40,415 bases of DNA from Streptomyces sp. rh34 (GTDB lineage: Bacteria; Actinomycetota; Actinomycetes; Streptomycetales; Streptomycetaceae). A model generated the notes under the pieces. The model was not told where the DNA came from, did not search any database, and saw nothing but the letters and a program-made list of their open reading frames with translations. The stretch is from contig NZ_NTGZ01000037.1 of NCBI RefSeq assembly GCF_002551245.1, positions 1 to 40,415 on the forward strand, read 5' to 3'. A program made the translations under genes and the position numbers. This document shows, one piece after another, positions 8,055 to 17,380 of this stretch. Numbering within the stretch: position 1 is the stretch's first letter; each line of letters starts with the position of its first letter.

Positions 8055-10880
8055 TCAGCCGGTGAAGGAGAGTCTCGCGAGCCGTACCGGGCCGCGCAGC
8101 CGGACGTGCAGATCGTGCACGCCGGACAGCGAGAGACCGGCGGTGGTGGCGGCATAGGTGTACGGGCCGTCGGCGATGGGCGTGCAGGACGCGAGGAACG
8201 TTCCGTCGGACAGCCGCAGTTCCACCGTGGCCGGACCGGTCGCGGCCATCTCCGCCGACACGGTGGCGACCCCGTCTTCGAAGTCGCAGTCCCGGAAGAC
8301 CAGTTCGCCGGTGAGGCCGTCCGTGGCCGTCACTGCGTCGCCGGTCACCCTGGTCCGGTCCACGATCACGGTGCCGCGCTGTTCGTCGTAGTCCGCGGCA
8401 TCGAGGCCGCCGGCCGGCAGGGGACGCGGAGCGGTTTCCTCACCCTCGATGACCAGGTCGGAGGTGAGCCGGATGTCCGCGCTGGAGGCGCCGACGAGGA
8501 TGACGCGCCGGCCCGGGTCGACCGTCCAGCGGCCACGGGAGACATCCCAGAAGCCGAGTGCCTCGACGGGCACCTCGAACTCCAGCCGCTGTGCCGCCCC
8601 GGAGGCGAGGCGCACCCTGCGGTGGGCGAGGAGCTGCCGCCGCGGCCTGGGGACGGCCGAATCCGGCGCCCGGACGTAGACCTGGGCGACTTCGTCCGCG
8701 TCACGCGTTCCGCTGTTGGTCACGGTGAAGGACACCCGGAGGGTGTCGCCGACACGCGCGGTCGACAGATGGCCGTAGGCGAAGGAGCTGTAGGAGAGGC
8801 CGTGGCCGAACGGATAGAGGGGGGTGCCTTTGTAGTAGAGGTAGGTCTGGCGGCTGCCGATGATGTCGTAGTCCAGCAGGTCGGGCAGTTCGGCGTCGGA
8901 GGTGTACCAGGTCTGCGGAAGCCGTCCCGCCGGCGACACGTCGCCGCCCAGCACCCGGGCGAGCGCGGTGCCCGCGGCCTGTCCCGCGTGGGCGGTCCAG
9001 AGCAGGGCGGGAAGGAGGGCATCCGCGTCGGTCAGCGCGTACGGATACGACGAGACGACGGCCAGCACCGTACGGGGGTTCGCGGCGTGGGCCGCGCGCC
9101 ACAGCCGGGTCTGGTGGTCGGGCAGGCGCAGCGTGGTGCGGTCCTCGGTCTCGCGGCCGTTGATGTGCGGGTCGTTGCCGACGGCGACGACGACCACGTC
9201 GGCGGCCGCGGCCGCCGCGGCCACGTCGTCCACACCGCGGCTCACGGTCACGATGTCGAAAACATCGCCCTCCTCGGCAACCTTCAGGCCTTCGGCGGCC
9301 ACGGACACGTACCGGCCCGTGCCGACATGCTTGAGGAGGTGGCCACCCCCGTGTTCCTCCGGACGGAACGTCTCGCGCACCACCCAGCCCCCGGGCTGGT
9401 CGGCCGACGCGCGCAGGAGGCCGTCCTCGGCGACCGACACATAGGCACCGTCGGGGGCCCGGAAGGTCAGCAGCCCGTGCCCCCAGTCCACCGCGGAGAA
9501 CGCCGTCGGCTCGCCGCCGACCGTCAGCGGCGCGAGATCGGTGCGACCACTCAGCAGCGCCGGGTCGAGCGCTCCTTCGGCTCCTCGCACCGTTGCCGAC
9601 GTCGAGGGGGACGGGACACACACCCAGCCCGCCGCTGTGCGCAGCCGCACCCGGTCGGCGCCTTCGGCGAAGGAGATGTCGGCTGTGCCGAAGCGCTCGC
9701 GCAGCCCGTCCAGGGGCGTGGAGCGGTGGATCAGCGTGCCGCTGTACCAGTCCAGCTTGCACTCGTCGGCGAGCAGCCCGACCAGGGCGATGCGAGTGCC
9801 TTCGGCCAGCGGCAGCAGGCCGTCGTTCTTGAGCAGTACGACGGCCTGCTCCGCGGCCTCCCGCGCGAGCGACCTGTGCTCCGGAGTGTCGAACGCCGTG
9901 GCCTTCGCGTACGGGTCCAGCTCGGGGTCGAACTCCCCGAGGCAGAAGCGCATCCGCAGCAGCCGGCGTACGGCCTCGTCGACGGTCTCGTCATCGAGCA
10001 GCCCCCGGTCGAGTGCCCCGCGAACGCGCCCGACGGTGACGGAGGAGTCCTGGCCGTGGTCCGTGAAGCTGTCGACGCCGGCGCGCAGGGCGGCGGCCAC
10101 GGCTTCCTCATGGGTGTCGTAGTAGTCCTCGGAGTCGACCAGATTGGAGGGTGCGCCGGCGTCGGAGCAGACCACCAGGGGCTGGTCGGTCCAGGTCCGC
10201 AGCTGTGTTTCGAGCAGGGGGGAGAGGTGGTTCGGCCTGCCGTTGACGAGGTTGTACGAGGGCATCACCCCGGCGACGGCCCCCGCTTCCACCGCGGGGC
10301 GGAAGGCCCGGAGGTCGTACTCGTGCAGGACCCGGGGGCGGATCGAGGAGGAGCTGGTGTCCCGGCCGGTCTCGTTGTTGTGGGCCAGCCAGTGCTTGAG
10401 CACCGGTGCGGTGCGCCAGTAGACGGGGTGGTCGCCGCGCAGCCCGCGGGTGTAGGCGACAGCGATGGCGGACGTCAGCCGGGGGTCTTCGGAGTACCCC
10501 TCTTCGTTGCGGCCCCACAGCGGGTGTCTCAGCAGGTTGACCGTGGGGGCCCACACGTTGAGCCCGACCCTCGGATCCTTCGCCCGCATGGCACGGACCT
10601 CCTCGCCGACGGCCTCACCGACCCGGCGGACGAGGCCCTCGTTCCACGTGGCTCCCAGCCCCACGGCCTGCGGGAAGACGGTGGCGGGTCCCATCCACGC
10701 GACGCCGTGCAGGGCCTCCTGCCCGGTACGGAACGCCTCGATGCCCAAGCGTTCGACGGCGGGCGCGAACTGGTGCACCATCGCGATCCGCTCGTCGCGC
10801 GTGAGCCGCCCGAGCAGGTCGTCGACGCGCTCGTCGAGGGAGAGGCTGGCGTCATGGAAGGACGGCCGCATGTCGGTCAC
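8055..10880 (-). CDS. GH3 beta-glucosidase-like enzyme with fascin-like insert and C-terminal CBM6-like domain
   Basis: Predicted to cleave terminal beta-glucosyl residues of de-xylosylated xyloglucan oligosaccharides in the cytoplasm. About 941 residues, no signal peptide. The N-terminal GH3 barrel includes LKHWLAHNNE and the nucleophile Asp240 in VVCSDAG. The alpha/beta sandwich (from about 335) is interrupted at about 410-546 by a fascin-like trefoil (DGAYVSVAEDG, GRYVSVAAEG), then resumes at VVVVAVGNDPHINGRE. An FnIII-like domain (about 690-800) and a CBM6-like domain (about 810-941) follow. I choose the GTG at 10880 because GGGGAA lies 4 nt upstream. A TTG at 10892 and an ATG at 10871 are alternatives. 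It diverges from the ABC operon with an operator at its transcription start. Beta-xylosidase activity cannot be excluded. Confidence 0.88.
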   Translation of the reverse strand: MTDMRPSFHDASLSLDERVDDLLGRLTRDERIAMVHQFAPAVERLGIEAFRTGQEALHGVAWMGPATVFPQAVGLGATWNEGLVRRVGEAVGEEVRAMRAKDPRVGLNVWAPTVNLLRHPLWGRNEEGYSEDPRLTSAIAVAYTRGLRGDHPVYWRTAPVLKHWLAHNNETGRDTSSSSIRPRVLHEYDLRAFRPAVEAGAVAGVMPSYNLVNGRPNHLSPLLETQLRTWTDQPLVVCSDAGAPSNLVDSEDYYDTHEEAVAAALRAGVDSFTDHGQDSSVTVGRVRGALDRGLLDDETVDEAVRRLLRMRFCLGEFDPELDPYAKATAFDTPEHRSLAREAAEQAVVLLKNDGLLPLAEGTRIALVGLLADECKLDWYSGTLIHRSTPLDGLRERFGTADISFAEGADRVRLRTAAGWVCVPSPSTSATVRGAEGALDPALLSGRTDLAPLTVGGEPTAFSAVDWGHGLLTFRAPDGAYVSVAEDGLLRASADQPGGWVVRETFRPEEHGGGHLLKHVGTGRYVSVAAEGLKVAEEGDVFDIVTVSRGVDDVAAAAAAADVVVVAVGNDPHINGRETEDRTTLRLPDHQTRLWRAAHAANPRTVLAVVSSYPYALTDADALLPALLWTAHAGQAAGTALARVLGGDVSPAGRLPQTWYTSDAELPDLLDYDIIGSRQTYLYYKGTPLYPFGHGLSYSSFAYGHLSTARVGDTLRVSFTVTNSGTRDADEVAQVYVRAPDSAVPRPRRQLLAHRRVRLASGAAQRLEFEVPVEALGFWDVSRGRWTVDPGRRVILVGASSADIRLTSDLVIEGEETAPRPLPAGGLDAADYDEQRGTVIVDRTRVTGDAVTATDGLTGELVFRDCDFEDGVATVSAEMAATGPATVELRLSDGTFLASCTPIADGPYTYAATTAGLSLSGVHDLHVRLRGPVRLARLSFTG

Positions 10881-10922
10881 AGAGTTCCCCAAGGGTGAGC
10901 GATCTGAACAGTGACGCCGGAC

Positions 10923-10936
10923 TCGAAGCGCTTCGA
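10923..10936. promoter_or_regulatory. xyloglucan-type LacI operator 3
   Basis: A perfect 14-bp palindrome, TCGAAGCGCTTCGA, touches the -10 box of the GH3 promoter and should overlap its transcription start. It is 177 bp from operator 4 in the same 356-bp intergenic region (10881-11236), which holds no gene. Confidence 0.8.
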
Positions 10937-10965
10937 TGCTGAAGGTGCTCGTGGGGGAGTGTCAA
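10936..10965 (-). promoter_or_regulatory. candidate promoter for the GH3 gene
   Basis: On the minus strand, TTGACA (10960-10965), an 18-nt spacer and CAGCAT (10936-10941) form a plausible housekeeping promoter directly abutting operator 3. Confidence 0.6.
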
Positions 10966-11060
10966 GACGCCATCGCCGCCGCCAGGTGCTCACCGGGGAT
11001 GAGGGGGCACTGTCGCAGGGTCAGCAACAGAAGCGAAACGAAAGAATTCCGGGGCGACTC

Positions 11061-11089
11061 TTGAACGGCTTGTCTTCCTCACTTAACCT
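11061..11089 (+). promoter_or_regulatory. candidate promoter of the ABC importer operon
   Basis: TTGAAC (11061-11066), a 17-nt spacer and TAACCT (11084-11089) match the Streptomyces housekeeping consensus. The expected start near 11096 lies just before operator 4. Confidence 0.6.
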
Positions 11090-11099
11090 CGCTGCAACA

Positions 11100-11113
11100 T
11101 CGAAGCGCTTCGA
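11100..11113. promoter_or_regulatory. xyloglucan-type LacI operator 4
   Basis: A perfect 14-bp palindrome, TCGAAGCGCTTCGA, is placed right after the predicted start of the importer operon message and 124 nt before the binding-protein start codon. Confidence 0.8.
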
Positions 11114-11236
11114 CGAAGCGGGTCGGTCGACCACTCCCCGTTTCGCGTGTCCCCGCTCGCCTCATCCGCCGACCCGCATGCGTACGGCCGCTCTCGAACG
11201 CCCGCCGGCTGCTCGCGTGACGAAAGGGGCTCTGCC

Positions 11237-12904
11237 ATGCCCGACACCAAGGCTCCCAGCCGGAGAACGTTCCTCGGCTCCACCGCGGCCGCCGCGATCG
11301 CCGTCGCCGGCGGTGTGCCACTGCTCAGCGCGTGCAGCGGTTCGTCCGGCGGCAGCCGCGCCGACGGGGCCACCACGGGGAAGAAGCTTCGGAGCGTCCT
11401 CCCGGCCTTCGTCGGGTCCGACGTCGTGAAGCCGGACGTGCCGAGCACGAACGGGTCGGCCGTGGCCTTCACCTCCGCGCTGCCGGCCTCGAAACTGGCC
11501 GTCTCCGTGCCCGAGAAGCTCGGCAAGGGCAGCACCGTCACGATCATGGCTCCGCTCTGGGGGACGTCCCCCAAGGACGACAACCCGTACTGGTCGGCGA
11601 TGGACGAGGCCATCGGCGTGAAGGTGAACTGGCAGAACCAGGACGGCAACACCTACGGGCAGAAGCTCGGAGCCGTCCTCGCCTCCAGCGCCGTCCCGGA
11701 CGTCGTCGTGGTTCCCGCCTGGGAGTTGGGCGGCAAGATACCCAGCGCCATCAACCACAAGTTCGCCGACCTCGGCCCGTACCTGTCGGGCGACAAGGTC
11801 AAGGACTACCCGAACCTGGCGGCGATCCCCACCAACGCCTGGCAGCGGGCCGTCTTCGGCGGCAAGCTCCGCGGCCTGCCCATGCCGGCCAGCGACATCC
11901 CCAATATCGCGCCCTTCTACCGGTCCGACCTTTTCAAGGCCAAGGGGTACGAGCCGCCCACCACCACCCAGGAGTTCTTCGACCTCGCCAAGGAGATCAC
12001 CTCCGCCAGGAGCAGGGTCTGGGCCTGCGGCGACATGACCTGGGCCGCGTACAAGTTCTTCGGTGTCCTCGACGAGAAGCCCGTCTGCTGGAAGCTCGTC
12101 GAGGACGAGCTGGTCCACCGGATCGAGACCCCCGAGTACCTCGAAGCCCTTGAGTGGTCCCGCTCCCTCTACTCCGCCGGATTCGTGCACCCGGACGCCA
12201 AGGCCGAGAGCGGAGACATCGGCAACCTCTTCACCGCCGGCCGGGTGTGGATGTACAACGCGGACATCTCCGACTGGTACGGCAAGACCGTCGTCCAGCG
12301 GGGCGACAGCCCGGGTTTCTCCATGGCCGCCATGGACTACTTCCACCACGACGGCGGCGAGCCCCGTCTCCACGCCGGGTCGCCCTCCAACATCTGGGCG
12401 TTCGTCAACAAGAACGCCGACGAGAAGACGATCCGAGACGTTCTCGCCATCGCCAACTACACGGCGGCCCCGTACGGCACCAAGGAACAGCGCCTCAAGG
12501 CGTACGGCGTGGAAGGGCTCCACCACACGCTCAAGGGCGACGAGATCACCAAGACCGAGGCCGGCAACAACGAGGTCTTCGCGACCTACGAGTACGTCGC
12601 GAGCCCTCAGCAGTTCTTCGCCTACCCCAACCACCCTGACGTGGCCGAAGGGATGGTCCGCTGGCAGCAGCGCATGGGGGCGTTCGTCACCCGGCCCCTC
12701 TTCTACGGCATGCAGGTCCAGGAGCCGAACCGCTGGGCCGAGCTCAGCAGCCAGTTCGAGGACCTGGAGAAGGACATCGTGCGCGGCCGGAAGAAGATCA
12801 GCGACATGCAGCAGGCCGTGTCGGACTGGCGCTCCCGCGGTGGTGACCAACTGCGCGACTGGTACCGGAAGCTCCTGGACGACGCCGGCGACCAGGCGTC
12901 CTGA
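11237..12904 (+). CDS. ABC importer oligosaccharide-binding lipoprotein, LplA type, Tat-exported
   Basis: Extracellular substrate-binding component, likely anchored by lipid. It has 555 residues. The signal contains the twin-arginine motif SRRTFLG and ends in the lipobox LLSAC, so it is a Tat lipoprotein with Cys around residue 34. The large size fits binding proteins that work with LplB/YtcP-type permeases and take complex oligosaccharides. The ATG at 11237 has AAAGGGG 7 nt upstream; a longer in-frame extension has no ribosome site. It is the first gene of a run containing two permeases, GH74, GH42 and GH95, which makes xyloglucan oligosaccharides the likely ligand. The ligand is inferred from context, not from the sequence itself. 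Confidence 0.9.
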   Translation: MPDTKAPSRRTFLGSTAAAAIAVAGGVPLLSACSGSSGGSRADGATTGKKLRSVLPAFVGSDVVKPDVPSTNGSAVAFTSALPASKLAVSVPEKLGKGSTVTIMAPLWGTSPKDDNPYWSAMDEAIGVKVNWQNQDGNTYGQKLGAVLASSAVPDVVVVPAWELGGKIPSAINHKFADLGPYLSGDKVKDYPNLAAIPTNAWQRAVFGGKLRGLPMPASDIPNIAPFYRSDLFKAKGYEPPTTTQEFFDLAKEITSARSRVWACGDMTWAAYKFFGVLDEKPVCWKLVEDELVHRIETPEYLEALEWSRSLYSAGFVHPDAKAESGDIGNLFTAGRVWMYNADISDWYGKTVVQRGDSPGFSMAAMDYFHHDGGEPRLHAGSPSNIWAFVNKNADEKTIRDVLAIANYTAAPYGTKEQRLKAYGVEGLHHTLKGDEITKTEAGNNEVFATYEYVASPQQFFAYPNHPDVAEGMVRWQQRMGAFVTRPLFYGMQVQEPNRWAELSSQFEDLEKDIVRGRKKISDMQQAVSDWRSRGGDQLRDWYRKLLDDAGDQAS

Positions 12905-12939
12905 CCGCACCGGCCCGAGGGGGAACAGGGAGAGAGAAC

Positions 12940-13995
12940 GTGCCGCAGAGCAAGGTGGCGGGCCCGGAACGCGCCGCTGACGACAGCAAGAAGGTGCCGG
13001 CCCGCTCCGGCCCGGCCGAGGACACGGACACAGCGAGGCGGGCGGACGCCCCCTCCCGCGCCTCCCGGGGCATCGACTGGAGTATCAGACTGCGTCGCGA
13101 CCGGACGCTGATCCTGATGACCCTCCCCGCGGTCCTGCTCGTCCTGGTCTTCAACTACGTGCCTCTGCTCGGCAACGTGGTGGCGTTCCAGGACTACGAC
13201 CCCTACCTCGGGGACGACGCCCTGCAGGCGATCCGCGAGAGTCCATGGGTGGGCGTCGAGCACTTCGGCCGCATGCTGGAGGACCGGCTCTTCTGGCAGG
13301 CGCTGGAGAACACCCTGACGATCTTCCTGGTGCAGCTCACCCTGTTCTTCCCCGTGCCGATCCTGCTCGCGCTGCTCATCAACAGCTTCGTCCGGCCCCG
13401 GGTCCGCGCCGTCGCGCAGGCGGTGCTGTATCTGCCCCACTTCTTCTCCTGGGTGCTGGTCGTCACCATCTTCCAGCAGATGTTCGGCGGTGCCGGCATG
13501 CTGGCCCAGACCTTGCGCGAGCACGGCTACGAGGGCATCGACCTGATGACCGATCCCGGCCTGTTCTCGTTCCTGGTCACCTTCGAGATGGTCTGGAAGG
13601 ACGCGGGCTGGGGCGTCATCGTCTTCCTCGCGGCGCTCTCCGTCATCAGCCCCGACCTGTACGAGGCGGCCGCGATGGACGGCGCCTCGCGGTGGCGGCG
13701 GATGTGGCACGTGACGCTGCCGGCCCTGCGTCCCGTGGTCGCCCTGCTGCTGGTGCTGCAGGTGGGCAATGCCCTGACCGTCGGATTCGAGCAGATCCTC
13801 CTCCAGCGCACCGCGGTCGGCCCGGCCGCTGCCGAAGTCCTCGACACCTACGTCTGGAACGTCGGTATCCAGTACGGGGACTTCAGCTACGCGGCAGCGG
13901 TCGGAATCATCAAGGGAATCATCGGCCTCGGTCTCGTACTGGCGGCCAACAAGGTCGCCCACATGATGGGCGAGCAGGGGGTGTACAAGCGATGA
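12940..13995 (+). CDS. ABC sugar importer permease, LplB type
   Basis: Membrane subunit of the importer. It has 351 residues: a charged N-terminal cytoplasmic stretch (about 1-55), then six predicted membrane helices beginning at LILMTLPAVLLVLVF. The EAA loop that contacts the ATPase reads EAAAMDGAS near residue 245. The start is a GTG at 12940 with GGGAGAGA 4 nt upstream, 35 nt after the binding-protein gene. Its stop overlaps the next gene's start (ATGA), indicating translational coupling. No ATPase gene is present in this operon. Confidence 0.92.
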   Translation: MPQSKVAGPERAADDSKKVPARSGPAEDTDTARRADAPSRASRGIDWSIRLRRDRTLILMTLPAVLLVLVFNYVPLLGNVVAFQDYDPYLGDDALQAIRESPWVGVEHFGRMLEDRLFWQALENTLTIFLVQLTLFFPVPILLALLINSFVRPRVRAVAQAVLYLPHFFSWVLVVTIFQQMFGGAGMLAQTLREHGYEGIDLMTDPGLFSFLVTFEMVWKDAGWGVIVFLAALSVISPDLYEAAAMDGASRWRRMWHVTLPALRPVVALLLVLQVGNALTVGFEQILLQRTAVGPAAAEVLDTYVWNVGIQYGDFSYAAAVGIIKGIIGLGLVLAANKVAHMMGEQGVYKR

Positions 13996-14921
13996 GCACC
14001 GTGGGGGGTTCCACGCGTCCCGGGGCAACCCGCGGCCGGCTGAGGCCGGTGTGGGAGGAGGAGCCGCGCCGGGCAGGTCTGGCGGCGAAGGGCACGGTGC
14101 TCGTACTCGCCTGCGCGGCGATCCTCTTTCCCCTGTGGATCGTGATCGTCACCAGCATGTCCTCGGTGAAGACCATCACGCAGGCCGGCGGGCTCGTCGT
14201 CGTCCCTCGCGAGATCACTTTCGTGGCCTACCAGGAACTGCTCGGCGGAGGCCAGGTCACCCGAGCGGCGCTGGTGAGCGTGGGAGTCACGACCACCGGC
14301 ACGGTCTTCAGCATGACCGTGTCCGTCCTGTGCGCCTACGGCCTCTCACGCAGCGGATCACTGCTGCACAGGCCCCTGTTGGTGACCCTTCTCGCCACCC
14401 TGTTCTTCGGCGCGGGTCTCATCCCCACCTACCTGCTGGTGCAAGGGCTCGGGCTGACCGACACCTACATGTCCCTGATCCTTCCCAGCGCGGTCAGCGT
14501 CTTCAACATCCTCGTCCTGCGGTCCTTCTTCATGAGCGTCGCACCCGAGCTCCTCGACAGCGCCCGCATCGACGGCGCCGGCGACGTCCGCATCCTGTGG
14601 ACGATCATCATGCCGCTGTCGCGCGCGGTCCTCGCCGTGATCGCGCTCTTCTACGCCGTCGGCTACTGGAGCGCCTGGTTCAACGCGTCGATCTATCTGA
14701 GCGACCAGAACATGATGCCGCTGCAGAACGTGATGATGCAGCTGGTTCTCAAGCAGGAACGCCCCACGGGCCTGGCGCAGGCCATCAACACCGGCCGGCT
14801 CTCGCCCCTGTCGATCCAGATGGCTGTCATGGTGCTCGCGCTGCTGCCGGTGGCCGTGCTGTCGCCGTTCGTCCAGAGGCACTTCAAGAAGGGCATGCTG
14901 ACGGGCGCGGTCAAGGGCTGA
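13992..14921 (+). CDS. ABC sugar importer permease, YtcP type
   Basis: Second membrane subunit, 309 residues with about six helices, the first at VLVLACAAILFPLWIVIV. The EAA-like loop is less standard (LLDSARIDGAGDVRILW). The C-terminus PFVQRHFKKGMLTGAVKG is typical of the YtcP/LplC branch that pairs with LplB-type permeases. The ATG at 13992 overlaps the upstream stop by 4 nt. A 172-nt gap without obvious terminator separates it from the GH74 gene, so readthrough is likely, although an internal promoter is possible. Confidence 0.92.
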   Translation: MSTVGGSTRPGATRGRLRPVWEEEPRRAGLAAKGTVLVLACAAILFPLWIVIVTSMSSVKTITQAGGLVVVPREITFVAYQELLGGGQVTRAALVSVGVTTTGTVFSMTVSVLCAYGLSRSGSLLHRPLLVTLLATLFFGAGLIPTYLLVQGLGLTDTYMSLILPSAVSVFNILVLRSFFMSVAPELLDSARIDGAGDVRILWTIIMPLSRAVLAVIALFYAVGYWSAWFNASIYLSDQNMMPLQNVMMQLVLKQERPTGLAQAINTGRLSPLSIQMAVMVLALLPVAVLSPFVQRHFKKGMLTGAVKG

Positions 14922-15093
14922 CACCCATGGCGTCTCCGGTCCACGACGCCGTCGCCCGGCGGCCCGGTGGCTTCCTCCGCCCGAGCCGCCGTCCGCCGCG
15001 CAGCCCCTCATCTCCGCCGTGTCCGTCCGTCCCCGACCGCGGGAGGACACACCGCTCCGCACCGCAACGGCCCCACGAAGAGAGGGTTTCGTC

Positions 15094-17337
15094 ATGTCCA
15101 TACGCGAACATCAGCCCGGCAGGCGCACGGTCCTCACCGCCGGTGTGCTCACGGGTCTGACGGCCTGGCCCGCGCTGTCCGCGGCCGGCGCCGTCGCCGC
15201 ACCGGTGACCCCCGACACCGCCCCGGAGCCCTCCGATGCGGCCGGTGCCGCCCAGCGGCATCGCTGGCGTACCGCGGTCATCGGCGGCACCGGTTTCGTC
15301 ACCGGCGTCCTCTTCCACCCCCGCGTCAAGGGACTCGCCTACGCCCGCACCGACATCGGTGGCGCATACCGATGGGACAGCCGCACGCGGGCGTGGGTCC
15401 CTCTCACCGACCACCTCGGCTGGGACGACTGGAACCTGCTGGGCGTCGAGGCCATGGCCGTCGATCCCCACCATCCCGACCGCCTCTACCTCGCCGTCGG
15501 GACGTACGCGCAGAGCTGGTCGGAAGACGGAGCCGTGCTGCGCTCGGAAGACCGGGGGGCCACCTGGGCGCGTACCGATCTGCCGGTGAAGCTCGGGGCC
15601 AACGAGGACGGGCGCGGCACCGGCGAGCGACTCGTCGTCGACCCCGCCGACAGCGACACCCTCTGGCTCGGCACCCGTCACGACGGCCTGTGGAAGTCCG
15701 CCGACCGCGGCGCCACCTGGGCGCGGGCCGGGTTCGGACCCGAGCCGGTGGCGGACGGACAGGGGATCACCCTCCTCGTCGCCGCGGGACGGACGCTGTA
15801 CGCGGGATGGGCCGACGGCGGATCCGCCCTGTACCGCAGGCGTTCCGGCGCCACCTGGGAGCCCGTCCCGGGACAGCCGGAAGGCGTGGCGGCCCGCGTG
15901 CCCGTCCGGGCCGCGTACGACACCGCGATCCGCACGCTCCACGTCACCTACGCCGACGCCCCCGGGCCCAACGGGCAGAGCGACGGCAGCGTGCACGCCC
16001 TGAACACCGTCACGGGAGCCTGGAGCGATATCACCCCGGTCCGGCCCGGTGGCACCACCTCGGACGGATCACCCGACACGTTCGGATACGGGGGTGTCGC
16101 GGTCGACTCCCAGCGGCCCGGCACCCTGGTGGTCACCACCAACAACCGCTGGGCGGACATCGACACGGTCTTCCGCTCCACGAACGGCGGACGCACCTGG
16201 GAATCCCTGAAGGACCGTGCCGTCCTGGACGTCTCCGAGACTCCTTACCTGCGGTGGGGCGAGCCCAGGCCCAAGTTCGGCTGGTGGATCCAGGCGGTCG
16301 CCATCGACCCCTTCGACTCCCGCCACATCGTCTACGGAACCGGCGCCACCCTCTACGGCACGCGCGACCTGGTCCACTGGGCTCCCGAGATCCGCGGCCT
16401 GGAGGAAAGCGCCGTACGGCAGCTGATCTCCCCTCCCGAAGGCGGAGCACACCTGATCAGCGGTCTGGCCGACATCGGTGTCATGTACCACGACTCCCTC
16501 ACCGCCTCGCCTCCCCGCGGCATGGCCACCAACCCGCTCTTCGGCACCTCCACCGGCCTGGCGATGGCGGACCGCCGGCCCTCCTACGTCGTGCGGACGG
16601 GATGGTCATCGAGCGGCAACGGCGCCTGGTCCGGCGACGGCGGCCAGAGCTGGAAGCCCTTCGCGAGCCAGCCGGACATCGCGAGCACGGCTCCCGGCCC
16701 CATCGCGACCAGCGCGGACGGCGACACCCTGCTGTGGTCGTTCGTCCACTGGGACGGCTCCACGTACGCCACTCACCGCTCGACCGACAACGGCGCCACC
16801 TGGGCGGAGGTGCCCACCTTCCCCCGAGGCGGCACGCCGGTCGCCGACCCGTGGGACCCGCGCCGCTTCTACGCCTACGACACGGTGAACGGTACCGTCG
16901 TGCGCTCGGTCGACGGCGGACGGACCTTCACCGCCGCCGCCACCGGCCTGCCGGCGGGCGACAGCCAGTTCCGCCTGGCCGTCACCCCCGGCCGAAGCGG
17001 TCACCTCTGGCTCTCGGCGAAGTGGAACGGCCTGTACCGATCCGTCGACGGCGGCGCCACCTTCACCAAGGTCGACAGCTGCTGGGCCTCCTACACCCTG
17101 GGCTTCGGCAAGGCGGCGGCCGGCGCGGACCACCCGACGATCTTCCAGGTCGGCGCCACCGACCAGATCACCGCCGTCCTGCGTTCCGACGACGAGGGCG
17201 CCTCCTGGACCCGCGTCAACGACGACGCCCACCAATGGGGCTGGATCGGCGAGACGATCACCGGCGATCCCCGCATCCACGGCCGCGTCTACCTCGGCAC
17301 GAACGGCCGCGGCGTCCAGTACGCCGACCCCGTCTGA
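15094..17337 (+). CDS. secreted GH74 endo-xyloglucanase
   Basis: Predicted to cut the xyloglucan backbone outside the cell and supply oligosaccharides for import. It has 747 residues. The N-terminus has a twin-arginine motif (GRRTVLTAG) and an Ala-rich cleavage region, suggesting Tat export. Two seven-bladed propellers carry repeated Asp-box-like words (DGGxTW, DNGATW). The likely catalytic pair is Asp87 in RTDIGGAYRWD and Asp460 in GLADIGVMYHD, matching the two DIGG-type sites of GH74. No carbohydrate-binding module is present. The ATG at 15094 follows GAGAGGG; the upstream in-frame extension lacks a ribosome site and would hide the signal. GH42 follows 43 nt later. Endo versus exo mode cannot be told from what I can see. 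Confidence 0.93.
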   Translation: MSIREHQPGRRTVLTAGVLTGLTAWPALSAAGAVAAPVTPDTAPEPSDAAGAAQRHRWRTAVIGGTGFVTGVLFHPRVKGLAYARTDIGGAYRWDSRTRAWVPLTDHLGWDDWNLLGVEAMAVDPHHPDRLYLAVGTYAQSWSEDGAVLRSEDRGATWARTDLPVKLGANEDGRGTGERLVVDPADSDTLWLGTRHDGLWKSADRGATWARAGFGPEPVADGQGITLLVAAGRTLYAGWADGGSALYRRRSGATWEPVPGQPEGVAARVPVRAAYDTAIRTLHVTYADAPGPNGQSDGSVHALNTVTGAWSDITPVRPGGTTSDGSPDTFGYGGVAVDSQRPGTLVVTTNNRWADIDTVFRSTNGGRTWESLKDRAVLDVSETPYLRWGEPRPKFGWWIQAVAIDPFDSRHIVYGTGATLYGTRDLVHWAPEIRGLEESAVRQLISPPEGGAHLISGLADIGVMYHDSLTASPPRGMATNPLFGTSTGLAMADRRPSYVVRTGWSSSGNGAWSGDGGQSWKPFASQPDIASTAPGPIATSADGDTLLWSFVHWDGSTYATHRSTDNGATWAEVPTFPRGGTPVADPWDPRRFYAYDTVNGTVVRSVDGGRTFTAAATGLPAGDSQFRLAVTPGRSGHLWLSAKWNGLYRSVDGGATFTKVDSCWASYTLGFGKAAAGADHPTIFQVGATDQITAVLRSDDEGASWTRVNDDAHQWGWIGETITGDPRIHGRVYLGTNGRGVQYADPV

Positions 17338-17380
17338 CCTCTCCGACGACTCCGACCTCCGAGACGAAGCGAGTCCTCGC

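Noticed and set aside
9664..9680. GAAGCGCTCG similar to the LacI operator (also at 4141 and 19501)
   Set aside because: These lie inside coding or pseudogene sequence, match only one half plus the centre, and lack the palindrome.
8049..10898. Open frame of about 950 codons antisense to the GH3 gene
   Set aside because: Same GC effect; low-complexity Gly/Arg/Val-rich translation without domains, while the minus strand shows complete GH3 motifs.
11147..11236. 30-codon N-terminal extension of the importer binding protein
   Set aside because: It has no ribosome site and would bury the Tat lipoprotein signal; AAAGGGG precedes the ATG at 11237.
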